The position numbers were made by a program, and so were the translations under genes. A DNA stretch of 64,000 nucleotides. It comes from Hypoxylon rubiginosum (Eukaryota > Ascomycota > Sordariomycetes > Xylariales > Hypoxylaceae). Numbering within the stretch: position 1 is the first letter of the stretch; every line of letters begins with the position of its first letter. The DNA is taken from the NCBI GenBank assembly GCA_902806565.1, contig CADCXA010000062.1:248001-312000 (forward strand), given 5' to 3'. The notes beneath the pieces are model-generated. The model was not told the origin of the DNA. It saw nothing but the letters and a program-made list of their open reading frames with translations, and did not search any database. Shown one piece after another: positions 49,498-62,492 of this stretch.

Positions 49498-50454
49498 CTT
49501 GACGGATTCAGGGGATGCAGTCTCGCTAGATATTTTGGAGAAAGGCAAAGTTGAAATTGAAAGACGAGATGCCTGGAACGTAGTACTGGAAAAATGGAAG
49601 ACCCAGACGTTTTGAAGAGAGATGTTGAGAAACGACTGGTCGAATGGGAGGTTGGCGGTGTCTTATGTTTTGTTTTTGCGACGAAGAGCCCACGAAGCAA
49701 CCCTGGGTACTAAAAGATTAGCGGCTTGCGCAGGGGTTTGAGGTCCCTCTTTTTTTTTTGGAGAGAAGGGGACGCGCTTTCTACGTGAAAGCGCGTTCAG
49801 TGCTTGCATCAGCGGGTTGGGCAGGATGTAGTTTTTGGGGTGGGGATTTCCCTGTGTATAAAGTCCGTGCGTAGTACGTTTCATCTGATAGGAGGTACTT
49901 TGTGTGCGCATGTCTGTGCGCCTGCAACTAGATGTAGATCTGTAAGTCATGACAGGTACCTAGACCAAGTGGAGACAGATCGATACGTATCTGCCCCCGA
50001 CGAGCCGCGCTAGCTCAATAATGGCCTAGCTCGATAATATATGGAGACCTAGGCTCGCCTTGGATAGCGCTATGGTATTGTTTTCAACTTTTTTCAAAAA
50101 TCATTGAATTGAAATCTTTCTTTTGATATGGTCTTGATCTTGCGCCATTCTCCCACCCCTACCGTTCTTTGTCTAACCTTTGTCTAAAGGGCCCCTCGAG
50201 CCTTTCAACGCAAAGAGAACACTCTAGGATTTCTAGATTCTTCAAATTTTTGCAGTGTCGTTATATTCAAAGTTCAGCCGCGCCTTGCGTCGCCTTCCCT
50301 CCAGCCACCGTCCGGAGAGCTTCCGATCGATCTTCTCACCGTTTCCGCGTTTCGCCGCTTCGATAACCCGACACTGATCCCTTTGTAGCCTGCTGGGCCA
50401 TCTAACTCCCCTACGCCGACAGGGGGCCCTTTTGGGATTCTTGCTCTTCGCATC
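49498..50454. promoter_or_regulatory. Divergent promoter region between ASF1 and RNA14
   Basis: The 957 bp between the two start codons serve both genes. The RNA14 side is CT-rich just upstream of its ATG, as is common in fungal leaders. GGTACC-TAGAC at about 49,957 resembles the CCTAGGTA-type intergenic motif. No TATA box or defined factor site can be called with confidence. Confidence 0.4.
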
Positions 50455-53400
50455 ATGGCTTCCGAAGAGTCAGGTGGCGCGCCTGAGCAGGGTGGTATTC
50501 CTGGATGGGACGCGGATGGTTGGAATGGTGCCGTTGAGAATCAGGTCTCACATAATGAGAATAGCGATCAACATGCTCAAGAACCTACTGTTTCCGTTGA
50601 CCCAGAGCCCCAATATCCTGGTGATGAAGTCAATGATGAAGAAGAGGAAGATGGCGCCGAATATGATCCAGAGTCCATTACAATGTCTGCGCCTGCCGCC
50701 CCTATAGTAGAGCGCCCCGCTACCGACTCTCCTCGTCCGTCTAAGAAGCCTAAGACGGCGGGAGGCTTCATCGTTAACTCGTCTGATGATGAGGACGATG
50801 ATAGTCCAGCCCCGGCCCCGGTCTCGGTCCCGGCGAAAGCCCCAGACTCCCTCAAACCTACCCCCTCTGAAGCACAACCACGACCGTTCAGTCGTTCCCC
50901 CCTCCAGCAGACTACCCTATCACAAGATACACCTCTATACCCCCCTACTCAAGCGAGCAATGGCCCTACTACCGCACCAGCTACATCTGACATTGCCTCC
51001 GCGACTGCAGCACGCACCAGATTACCTACAGATGTTGTTGGACTATATGAGGACCGCATCAAGCATGACCCCCGAGGAGACCTCGAAGCTTGGCTAGCCT
51101 TGATTGACGAGCACAAGCGACGGTACAAAACCGAAGACACGCGAGCTGTATACGAGCGCTTCCTCGAAGTTTTTCCTCAAGCAGTAAGTCCCTACATTTT
51201 AATGACTTTTCATTCATTGTGCTAATACCTGTTCTGTAGGCGGAAATATGGGCTGCATACGTTGACATGGAGCTCAGCCTCGATAACACCAGCGAGGCCG
51301 AGTCGATTTTCAGGCGAAAACTACAGGCTATACCTAGTATCCAGTTGTGGACAGCGTATCTGAACTACGTTCGTCGCAGAAACGACCTTAACGACACCTC
51401 GGGCCGAGCACGGCAGATAGTGAGTCAGGCGTACGACTTTGTTCTTAATACCATCGGCCAGGATCGAGACGCAGGCAGCATATGGCAGGACTATATCCAG
51501 TTCCTCAGGTCTGGACCTGGTCAGGTAGGCGGTACCGGTTGGCAAGATCAGCAGAAGATGGATGTTCTCCGTAAAGCTTACCAGCGTGCCATTGCAATTC
51601 CCATGTCGAATCTAAACTCTTTGTGGAAGGAGTATGATCAGTTCGAGATGGGTTTGAACAAGATGACGGTAAGCGGCGCTCCTTCTTTAGACTTGAAGAT
51701 ATAGTACTAATTCTTTGTAGGGTCGTAAATTTCTTCAGGAACGATCACCTTCGTATATGACGGCCAGGAGTGCCAACACTCACCTAGAGAACATCACGCG
51801 TGGGCTACAGAGGACGACTTTACCTCGCCTACCCCCTGCTCCGGGCTTTGAAGGTGACCAGGAATACCTCGACCAAGTTCGATTGTGGAAGACCTGGATC
51901 GCGTGGGAGAAAGACGACCCGCTTGTTGTGCAAACTGACGATCCGGATACCTATCGCCAGCGAATACTTTACGTCTACAAGCAAGCTCTTATGGCCTTGT
52001 ATTTTTGGCCGGAACTGTGGGTTGATGCGGCCGAGTGGTGTTTCGAAAATAACATTCTAGGCCAGGATGGCCAAGATTCCGGCCTCCAATTTCTTGTTGA
52101 TGGCCTCCAGGCAAATCCCGAGAGTGCTTTAATAGCCCTGAAACACGCCGATCGTGTTGAATCTACTCAAGCTGCGCGTGAGGACGACGTTAATAAATCC
52201 GCCCTCGTGCAGTCCGTCCGGGAGCCTTGCAATAAGGTTCTCGACACTCTATACGATATGCTTAAGAAGCTAAAGGACCAAGAAACTGCAGCTATAGCTA
52301 GAATTGAGGAAGACTCTGCTAACAATGCCGGCGCCTTGGGAAATACGGATGTAGATGAGGAGGACGAAGGGGAGATCAATGAGAAGCCGTCCACGGACGT
52401 GAAAAACGCGAAGATCAAAGCGGTACAGGACGGCTTCGCTGTTCAGACCCAGATGCTGAGACAGCACATCTCTCACCTCTGGATTGCCATTGCGCGCATC
52501 CACCGACGACTTCAGGGGCAGGGAAATCCCAAGACTACACCCCCAACAGGTTTACGAGCCGCCTTTATGGAGGCTAGGCAAAGGGGCAATATAAATTCTG
52601 ACGTCTATGCCGCGGTCTCGCATATGGAATGGGAAATCTATCACGATCACGTAGCTACCAAGATCTTTGAGCGCGGCGCGAAACTCTTCCCGGAGCAAGA
52701 GTTGTATTTCGTGGAATATTTGAAGCACCTCCATACCAAGCGTGACTTCACCAGTGAGTTCCCAACCCCTTCTCGTCTTGATCCAATATAGTTCTACTAA
52801 CACGATATAGATGCACGAGTGGTCTTCTCCCAGACTGTGAAGCGCTTCAAGGCGAACCCGGAACTCATCCCTAAACTAAAGCCTATCTATACGTACTTCC
52901 ACTCGTATGAAGCACGGTTTGGCGAGCTAGCGCAGGTCAAAGACCTCGAGACGCAGATGACACAGCTATTCCCAGAAGACCCCAGTTTAGCTCATTTTGC
53001 TGCTAGGTTTTCGACCGATAAATTCAACCCAATCACAGCTCGGGTCATCATTTCACCAGCCAAACAGATGCGCCCTAGGATGATCATGCAGTCTGTCGAA
53101 CAGCCATCTGTATCTGCCCGCAGCAGTCCTCGTCCATATCAGCGAATAGAGCGAACCCCTCAACCCCAGTTCATGCCGACCGTCAACTCACCCAAACGTC
53201 CCTTCCAAGCAGATGACCAAGAGGATTATCCTCCTCGCAAGCTACCTCGTGGTACCTCGCCGCTTAAAGGCGCAGCTGGACGGCGCCTCGATCAGCAACG
53301 ACGAGCACAACAAGGCCAGGGCACGTCATCCTATATGGGCGCCCCTATTCCTCTTCCTAGAGATATTACGTTCCTCCTTGGCCAGATCCCTGCGCCTGAT

Positions 53401-53877
53401 GCTTTCCCAGGCCATCATTTCAGCACGGCCGGCATGATACGCTTGATCCAGAACACTACAATACCAAGCTACAGTGAATGGAGAGCTCAAAGTGGCTCGC
53501 GCAACTTTCCAGTATCGTCACACGCGCACACACGACAAGCATCATCCGAATACCAGACACATCAGTATTCCAACCCAGATTCGCCCGGTCCTTCTGGCCG
53601 ACCTGCTAGTCCCTTCGGCGGAATGATTCGCGGCGTGACTCAAGCTTCTGCGCCATATCGCAATTCACCACTTCGGCCTGGCTCCAGCGGCTCTTACGAG
53701 CCACCTCCTGCCATGTACCAAACCCCGGGAGCAAGTCAATTTAACCCGTTGGCGCAGAACATGGCTCCTGGCAATCCCGCCTTCGCCAATTGGCAAGGCG
53801 CCTACGCACAAGCTGCTGGGTATAACCCACCACCGACTCAACAGCATACCCAGCAATTCGGTGGTGGATACTACTAA
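50455..53877 (+). CDS. RNA14: mRNA 3'-end processing factor RNA14 (CstF-77 homologue)
   Basis: Exons 50455-51183, 51240-51668, 51721-52753 and 52811-53877 (introns 56, 52 and 57 nt) encode 1,085 aa. The first 190 residues are disordered and acidic (DEEEEDGAEYDPES, SSDDEDDDSP). From about residue 193 HAT (half-a-TPR) repeats follow: LYEDRIKHDPRGDLEAWL, RAVYERFLEVFPQAAEIW, ELSLDNTSEAESIFRRKL, continuing to about residue 800. A Pro/Gln/Arg-rich region then contains PLPRDITFLLGQIPAPDAF (about 912-930), which fits the C-terminal segment that binds RNA15/CstF-64. The protein scaffolds cleavage factor IA in the nucleus for mRNA cleavage and polyadenylation. It ends in a Gln/Gly/Tyr-rich tail. It should be essential, and the gene appears intact. 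Confidence 0.95.
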
Positions 53878-56580
53878 CCATATTACCCATGTCCATGATA
53901 TACTCGCGGTATTAGCTCTATTATGAAGTTGACAACTTTCAATCTCAACTTCCACTGTGTAGAAATGATTGAGTTCGGCCAAATAGCATGCACGATGATA
54001 GCTGCATCGATGCATGGATGTTAAGCCAGGACTCTAGCAAATATTCCCGTCTGCCAGAGTCGAGGTATGGGTGGCGTTAGAGGGAAGCACCTCTTATATA
54101 ATTTCTTCAGCTGCATTATTCGGCATTTGGCTTCCCAGGATCAGCTTAGTTGGTGGGATTCTAGAGAGGCAGAATCACGAACGCAATGGAATTTGTACCA
54201 ATATTGGGAGCTATCGAATCTCTCCAGCAGGGTTCTATTAACCTAGCAAGACGTATCTACGTGTCCTCTGTATATACCTCCCAAGTAGTAAATGGATTCA
54301 TGCCAAACGTACCTGACGATGCACCCTAGATCTTAGAAGACATGGTGTCTAGGAACTTGGTATGAAAGTGCCAAACTTGACATATTCTGATACGCCTTTG
54401 TAACTTGTTTCAATCACCAAACAGTAATGTTCGCCAAACATTGTAGAGTGCTGTTGATTTCACAATCAGAAGATCTCATTTTTTTGAGAGCAGCACTAGC
54501 AGCAAAATGCCACCTATGCTATTGATATATGATGACAAGGCATACCGTGTGGCATAGGCAAACTACTTCCCAGTCAGTGGTCCTTTCTTGTGGGGCTAAG
54601 AGACTGTAAAGTTCAGCCGGCTACACCAACTTAGGGGTGAGATACCAGGAAGCTTGGCCAGCTCTAGAAAGCAATATAAGCAACTCTATACATCTAAACC
54701 TATTCATTTCGACGGTGTAAGATAATAGGGGCTTACAACTACCTAGTATCAGAGATCACTACTCGTAGCTTGGACTAGGCTCTGGATACCTAATACCAAA
54801 TAGATCCTTGTTTAAGACATTGCTATCCCCGCCGTCTTCTATCCAACCGGTTGGATATAACAAACACGGCTAGGCTACTTGGCCACTCACAGGATAATCG
54901 CCACAACATCAAGGTCGGAACGGGCCCGGGATTCATCTTGACCTCAACCCGGACATGCGACCCACATCAAGTCCGATATTCAACAAGGTACCCGGCCTGG
55001 AAGTTGGTCACATCAAAAAGAATTTTCTCTTTTGCTAATAATTACGGAGCATCACCATGCGAGATGCCCATTTGGCAATTACCTATGTATATTGGAATAC
55101 AAATGGTCTTTTGCACACGCTTTAGGAGATGTGTTCTATTAATTATTCCTCCTAGTATGTACCATGCACCTTTCACGACTACTTGCTGATATGCCATCAG
55201 CTGCTACGGCTGTTTATACGCTCATTTTCTACTACATAGGATATTCAGGCATTGATTGACCTTGTGGACGTAGTTAGATAGCTTAGCTATTCCTTTATTC
55301 CTTTTATATAGCAATGCAACGGGTCATAATATTTATTTACCATTGCTCTTGTTTGTACCTACCTAGACTAGATAGTTTACTTGATTTGCTTCCCCCCAGA
55401 TCATTCCCTGGTCTTATGATTAAAGATAAACAATTATATTCAATCCGTGAATTCTCGTCGCCTGAAGTGCCTGTGAACGTCCAAGTCAACTCAGGGCCCC
55501 TTTCTTTGCAACGCCCCTTTATTTGATTTCTTTCGTCTCCGTGCTTAGGTGTTTCACAATAATCGGAAAGGCACAGGAGAAAGATGAGACCTACATGTCC
55601 CCCCTTTATGGATAGGGCGGTGCAGAAGTGCAATGACTGTTCAAATATTGTAAAATGCACACATGATTCACTGCAAACAGGGGGGAGAAGTGGGCAGGGT
55701 ACCGGTACGTAATAGCTTATGATTAACTACATATATTTATATCATTATCTTGCCTTAGTATTGTAGAGTATCTGGGTATTGCTAGGTAATATTTCAATGC
55801 AATATTTGCTTAAAGGTTGAGTATCCTAGGCTTCCAGTCTCAGCTGAGGCAGTGCTAACTCATAATACCGTAGTATCCATATACCAACGGCAAGGATATG
55901 GATATAAAAGGATGCCAGCCTATGTTATGGCATATCAAGCAGCCATTATGCTAGGACATAAGTGATTTGATTGACATGGCAACAAGCTTTCCGACTAAGC
56001 AGCTGGAATAATCAGCTGGAATAATCAGCTGGAATAACCAGCTATTAGCAGCTGGGTACCTACATGTAGGAGTGTGCCCCGTGGTAATATGTGTTTTACT
56101 TACCTACGGGGGGCCTAAAAATACTATCTAGGATAGCCCCGATGCCTGTAGCCATGTCATTCGAACATGTGTACATTTCTAGGTTGATAGATCCATACCT
56201 ACATGGGCATGTACCTAGCATATCCCAGGAGATATATCCGGCATTTCTTCTAAGAATCAACCCAATTGGTAGGCTCCCAGGTACCCAGGTAGGCGTTGCA
56301 CGAGATAATCAGGGGTGCATGTAAGAAGCTATTTACATGTAGGTACCATGACATAATGGCCTGCCTTTGATCACCTGGGCACCCTAATACCTAGTACCAT
56401 ACTGCCTTCCCTGGTGCAATTAACTTACTGCTGCCCATTGAACTTAAAACCCTTGCTGCACAAGTGAGGCCTGTAGTGTTTATTTCAATACTTCAATCCT
56501 GACTGCCCACATGCAGGGAATCCCATTCCACTAAAGCAACACACACCTTGACAACAACAACAACATTCCAATAAACTGCA
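53878..56580. other. Long intergenic region, no gene recognised
   Basis: About 2.7 kb. All frames are interrupted; short ORFs (for example 54,851-55,189 and 55,337-55,660) have no recognisable features. Many half-sites of the TACCTAGGTA motif occur at 55,350-56,400. Confidence 0.6.
56001..56039. repeat. 13-bp tandem repeat, three copies
   Basis: Three consecutive copies of AGCTGGAATAATC, the last with one change (AACC). Partial AGCT copies follow to about 56,055. Confidence 0.9.
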
Positions 56581-59098
56581 AGCCTTCAAGGTAAACCCTC
56601 ATTATCAAACCTATCCGTTGGCCACAGTATCCAAATCTAAGGTAAGCGCTTTATTATTTATACCCGCCGGAATTCATAATCCATTCCTCTTCTCTCCATC
56701 CTACCTCCAACTCCAGTCTTCTCCTCAACCTTCTCATTGCATGATCTCTTGACAAGCAACACTGGTCAATATCGCCACTCTTCTGATTTCAAGGTAAGAA
56801 GAATCATTTCCGCCATTCCCTATTCAAGTACTCAAACCTAACCCATCCCCGATCATTGCATTTCTTCTCTCCGCATCTTGTTTTCGCCCACCATACATTC
56901 TAGTTCTCCCTCAGCACTCTCTCTCTCTCTCTCCACTACAACATCCTCCCGAGATACTCGCCTACATCGATTCATTCAAGCAATCATTTCTTGATATTTC
57001 GTCTTCGGTCGTACATTGACTGATCGAGACTATCGAGCTGACCACAATCATAGGTATGTTAATCTAGTCAAGTATTCCGCCACTACTCTCTCCCATTCAT
57101 CCCTTTTCCTTCTTCGCGTTACACAACACCCAAAAGATCAGAGCATACGTCCCTATCCGACTTGATACTCCGTGAAACCGAGCTCCCCAATATACCGAAC
57201 CATCTGAGCAAGCGGTGAATACAGGCATGTGAATCTCTTCCTGTTAGCCGCAGGTCATTATAACACAGACACGCCCTCTTGTCCTTCAGTCCCTCCAACC
57301 GTCCACTGCTGTACAGCTTCCTATACCATCACACATTGCAGCCAGCCAATATCGTCAAACGCTCTAGGTAGGGAAGCATCCTGCATCTGATTTTGCTAGC
57401 ATATGGCGTGCCAATTGCTCCTGTTTTGTCTGCTACGAAGCTTGTTCTCTGTACAAACGGAACTCAAGAGCGGAAACAACTTCATTACAAGCATTACCCT
57501 CCTTCAGAAATTGTCTTCCCAGAAACACGAAATACATAAATACCCAATTCACATTTCCTCTTGCTGCTGTCTTTGATCCCTTTCGCATCAGCATCAGAAC
57601 ACTTCCCTCACGTATTAGATACGCCTATCGACTGATAATACTGACAAGTGTTTGGCTAACAGGTAATACTCTCACTCCCTTACGCGTCTCACACGCCTCG
57701 CGCGCCCTACGCGACTTGCCAGTCTTGCCCAGTCAACCATCTTCTGCCGATACTTTTTCACCGCCCACCTTTGACCGCCAAACTCTATTGGGGGTTACCG
57801 TTCGCTAACATTCAACAGCCTAGTACCTAACCTCAATAAACAACAGGCACAACAGGTAATTACAACCTTTTCCTTTGCTATCTTTCTCTTATTCTCTCGC
57901 CCCCCTCTCATCTTCATTCCACTTCCTAATCTCTCCCAACACACTTCAAGACACCTTCAAGCATTCTGCCATCTGGAGTGCAAGTCTCCAAAACACATTC
58001 CCACATTAGGTAGGTTGGGTACTTTGATACCTTCCAATATCCCTAAACACCCTACCTAGGTATATTTTGATGCTATTGCAATCTTTTCTACACCTTCCAT
58101 TCTCCTGCCACAACTTTTTCTTTTTTCAAAAAAAATTCTTCTCGTATCCCGCACTACATGTTCGCCCTCACTCAACGCACTTGTTGACTTTTTCCAACTA
58201 ACAATCTATTGCTCCAGAACACCTCGACCCTAGTCTAACCAGCATCTTCCTATTGCCAGTTCTCGTAAGTATTTTCTTTTTACTTGTCTGATCAAAACAC
58301 TCAATCTCCAAATCGATCGTCTACCTTTATTCACTTGATAATATTTCCTTCTGCCACGGTCAAGTGTCACTCTTCTCTTGATCCTAGTCAAGTCCAAGGA
58401 GCATCAAGTGAGCAATAACCACCATCATTTCATCATCGTCCGACCCTCTGTTTAGCATCTAGCTACGCATCATACCCTTTGACCATACCCTTTGTCCCCA
58501 ACATTTTTTCATCACTCAATCATCGAAGATTTCATATCATCGGTGTTCTTGACAATTACCAATCTTCCAATACCCTCACCATATCTCGAGTGTATCAACG
58601 CCAACTAACGATATAACAGGACTGCAAGATACTACTGCTCTAGCAAGTTGTCTCTCTTCGATTCTGGTAAGTCTACTCTCTTTCTTTTGGTGCCTCGGGT
58701 GTTTCAATGTCACAATCTTTACACTGCAATGCGATCCAACCCAAGTTCAGACTCACTAGATTCGCGCTCTCCACACCACATACCATTTATTTATTCCCTT
58801 TACTTTAGCCGCACCTCAAGCTACCACCCAAGTCATCTCTGCGGAGCAGTTTTCAACATTCCTTCTCGGTTCTAGGTCTCAGGCTCCGATAGGATTAGGT
58901 GCATAGCTGCTCCCCGAGTCTACTTGGTCACTTTACACATACAATCAACAGGTTAACATCCCCAACTAAGCGCAAACGCCTTGGAATGTTTCCCTTCATG
59001 TCCTAGCCCTTAGAGTCGAACTGATTTCTATTTCATCGGTATATTCACTGCTTTTGCATACACTAACCGACTTTATAGACACCTGAGAATCGACCAAC
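56581..59098 (+). promoter_or_regulatory. Long pyrimidine-rich leader of the Argonaute gene with serial AG|GTA junctions
   Basis: The plus strand is strongly C/T-rich for 2.5 kb up to the Argonaute start codon. No open frame is present. At least nine sites combine a 3' splice-site-like ending directly with a 5' splice-site-like start (AG|GTA), with the GT at 56,591, 56,642, 56,794, 57,054, 57,368, 57,663, 57,856, 58,010 and 58,060. Plain donors occur at about 58,266 (GTAAGT) and 58,668 (GTAAGT). This could be a 5' UTR with many small exons, or recursive splicing sites in a long leader intron. Transcription is inferred, not shown. Confidence 0.45.
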
Positions 59099-62000
59099 AT
59101 GTCTGGTCGTTCTTCTCGAGCGGGATCCGTTGGCGGATCCCAGCGACCCACTCCGTCCGGCTCCCAAGCCGGCTCGGCCGCCCGTGGCTCCGGCCAATTC
59201 CCCGACCAACCCAAGCAGGATAACCGACCCGAACTCACACCAGTTCAGCGACTTGGCAAGCGTGTCGACCTGCCCGCAGATGCCTACAAAGAAGAGGTAC
59301 GTTCATCGTCTTACTGGTCGTTTGCTAGGTGCACCGTCGGCGGTGAAAACGCACCTGATACATTCGATCATATATATCTTTTCATTAACATATCTTTGTA
59401 GGGCAAGAGCGAGACCCCCTTTGCCGTACGCCCTGGCTACAATACCGAGGGCAAGCCCATTCAGATGGGCTTAAACCTCTTCGCCGTTAGCAGCTACTCT
59501 AACCAAGACATCTATCAATATGATGTAAGTCCATAACCCTTCGAGTTCCGATTTTTCTTTTCCTAATTTCATGATAGGTCACCGTTACGCCCAACAATCG
59601 CGAGTCTCACGCTTTGGTGAAGAAGGTGTGGAACCACGAGACGGTAACGAAGTATCTCAACACTAAAGGCGGTAAATGGCTATTCGATGGCAACAAGCTT
59701 GCTTGGTAAGTATTACTACTCAACTGTCTCTACTCGATGTAAGCTCACATGTGCCTAGGTCTTCTAAGAAGATCGATCGAAACGAGGCCCGCATTAGTGT
59801 GAATTTGGTTGCGCTGAAGCAGCAGGCCGCGGAGCTGCACAAGGATATCGCTAAGAAGGTCGACCAACAAAACGTTTTTTCGCTGCATATTCGCCAGACC
59901 AAGGTGGTTCGTCTGAGTTACTTGGAGGCCTACCTGAAGGGCCAAATCGATTGGGATGCCCATGTTCTCGAGTGCATGAGTAAGTGATTTCTCCTTGTAT
60001 GCCTATCACTGATGATTGATACTAAACCTCACCAGACTTCTTCGATCATTGCATGCGCCAATTCCCGTCGGAGAAGTGGGTCACAATCAAGCGTAACTTT
60101 TATGACCCATCATTTCCCGTGGGTGGACTTGCAGGCGATCTTATCGTCAACCAAGGCATCTACCTCGCGCCACGCCTCAGCGAGGTAAGTAACACGCCAT
60201 TTATCCTGCTAGTCAATAATAGCTAATAATACCTGCTTTAGTCCATTTCCAGAGGAGGCACGGGCTTGGCTATCAACGTCGACAGATGCCAAACGGCATT
60301 CTGGCCGGTGGACAGCCTGGACAGCCTTGCACTGCGCTTGCTAAATAGCCAGAAGGACGATTGGGGCGGATGTAAGTTTCGCTGAGGCTCAATGTACCAT
60401 TCTGAGGCTAATACGTTTGAAACAGGGGATGAAAACAAGCTCATGGCCAGATTGAAGCCTCAAGAGGTATGGCACAATAACCAGAAGAGATTTTTCCCTT
60501 CGGAACCTTTCATGTTTCTTCGCCGCCTGGCGAAATTGAAGTTCGTTGTCAACCACAGAGGCAAGATTGGCGAACCCAAGATCTACACGATCAAGAAACT
60601 TATGTTCGACCCCAAATACGGGACTAAGGGCGCCAATGCCTTCGAAGTTAAATTCGACAAGAAGATGCCAGACGGAACTATCAAGGAAACGAGCGTCTTT
60701 GATCACTACCGTGAGCGATGGAACATCCGCCTCCGTTGGGCGTATTTACCACTCATCGAGTCGGCTCGAGGCGGTATGTTTCCCATGGAGCTGTGCAACA
60801 CAGTTGATCATCAGCGGTACAACTACAAGTTGAACGCCCAGCAGGTTTGTTCTCGATATTGATCTTGAATTTATTGAGACGCGCTTCGACTAACTCTTTA
60901 TACAGACAAGCGACATGATCAAGCAGGCGGCCACGAAGCCCCCAAAGCGCCGAGCCGATATCATGGAAGGTGTCACACAGCTGAAGTGGGCAGAAGACCC
61001 GTGCTTGAAGGAGTTCGGGATCAAGGTCAACTCAAGCATGGTTATAACGAATGCAAGACTTCTAAGGAACCCTGAGGTAACCTTTGGCAACCAGAAAATC
61101 AATCCAGGTGTGACTGGTAGGTGGGATCTGCGTGGCAAGAAGTTTCTCGAGCCCAACGCTCGAGCCATCACATCGTGGTCTTTCATCTGCTGTGGAGACG
61201 CCTGCCACCAAAACGAGCTGGAGAACTTTGCTAGACAGTTCTCCAACACCTACCGAAACCACGGTGGAAATGTCGCGAAGCCCGCGTTAGCCAGGACGCT
61301 AAGCTTTGGTGATGGTGACTACAGCAAGATTTGCGAGAAGGCATACACGGACACCGGAGATTACTTCAAAGAGACACCACAGATCATCTTCTTTGTTCTA
61401 GCCACCAAGAATCAACTGGTTTACGAGCGGATCAAAAGAAGCATGGACTGCCGCTTCAACGTTGTCTCGCAATGCCTCTGGGGTGCACATGTCAAGAAGG
61501 CCCAACCTCAGTACATGAGCAATGTCGCCATGAAGGTAAACAGCAAGCTCGGCGGCGTTACATGCAAGGTCCCTGGTCCCACGGCCGCATCTCCACCTTT
61601 CTGGACACGGCCTACCATGATAATTGGCGTCGATGTCTCCCATGGCGCTTCAGGCAGCCAAGCGCCGTCTATGGCAGCTTTGACCATGTCCATGGACAAG
61701 CATGGAACTCGATACGCGGCCGCATGTGAAACGAATGGCTTCCGCAAGGAGATTGTCCAAGACTGGGCCATGGATTCGATGTTGCCCAAGCTTCTGGCGC
61801 ACTGGCGAAAGATCAACGGCGTTCCTCCCGCCCATGTCTATTATATTCGCGACGGCGTCTCGGAGGGACAATTCCACCATGTCTTGGAAGAAGAGGTTAA
61901 GCACATGAAATCCTGCTTCACTAAGGTCAAGATTCCTATACCCAAGTTTACGGTAATCATTGCCACTAAGCGCCACCATGTGCGCTTCTTCCCGAGGCCT

Positions 62001-62492
62001 AACGACAATGCAACCGGCGATCGCAACGGCAACCCTTTGCCCGGTACCCTTGTCGAGCGAGATGTAACCCACCCGAAGCATTATGACTTCTATCTGTGCT
62101 CACACGTGGCAATCCAGGGCACCGCCCGCCCTGTCCACTACCAAGTCATCAGGGATGATGCAGGCATCAAGCCTAACGATCTCCAAAGGATGATCTACCA
62201 CCAGTGCTACCAATACTGCCGATCCACAACTCCAGTATCCTTGCATCCAGCGGTGTATTACTCTCACCTAGCATCCAACCGTGCTCGCTCTCACGAGAGT
62301 AGCGTCGCCCCGGAGCAAAAGATCATGGCTTTCGGTAAAGCTGGTTTCCCTCTTGTGAAGGGTCACTCTGAACTGGACTACACGGACTACGAGGGTCCGT
62401 ATGAAAAGTCGCCGCCGTTGACGCCAATGCACGGCAAGACAGTCGATCTTGCGGTAGTTCAATTCATGAATACCACCATGTGGTACGTCTAA
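59099..62492 (+). CDS. Argonaute protein, slicer-type (QDE-2/SMS-2 class)
   Basis: Eight exons (59099-59296, 59402-59524, 59578-59705, 59759-59979, 60036-60184, 60242-60371, 60426-60844, 60906-62492) encode 984 aa; introns are 53-105 nt. A Gly/Ser/Arg-rich start is followed by the N domain (VTPNNRESHAL), linker, PAZ (FDHYRERWNIRLRWAYLPL, about 410-460), MID and PIWI. The MID guide-phosphate residues Tyr629, Lys633, Gln645 and Lys670 are present, with the spacing of human AGO2 (529/533/545/570). The PIWI tetrad is Asp699 (GVDVSH), Glu738 (RKEIVQDW), Asp772 (IRDGVSEGQF) and His910 (YYSHLASNRAR), so cleavage activity is expected. It ends MNTTMWYV. It should load small RNAs from Dicer for quelling-type silencing or meiotic silencing; which of the two fungal paralogues it is cannot be told here. 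Confidence 0.97.

Noticed and set aside
54851..55189. 112-codon ORF between RNA14 and Argonaute
   Set aside because: No recognisable motif, and it starts at a non-ATG codon.
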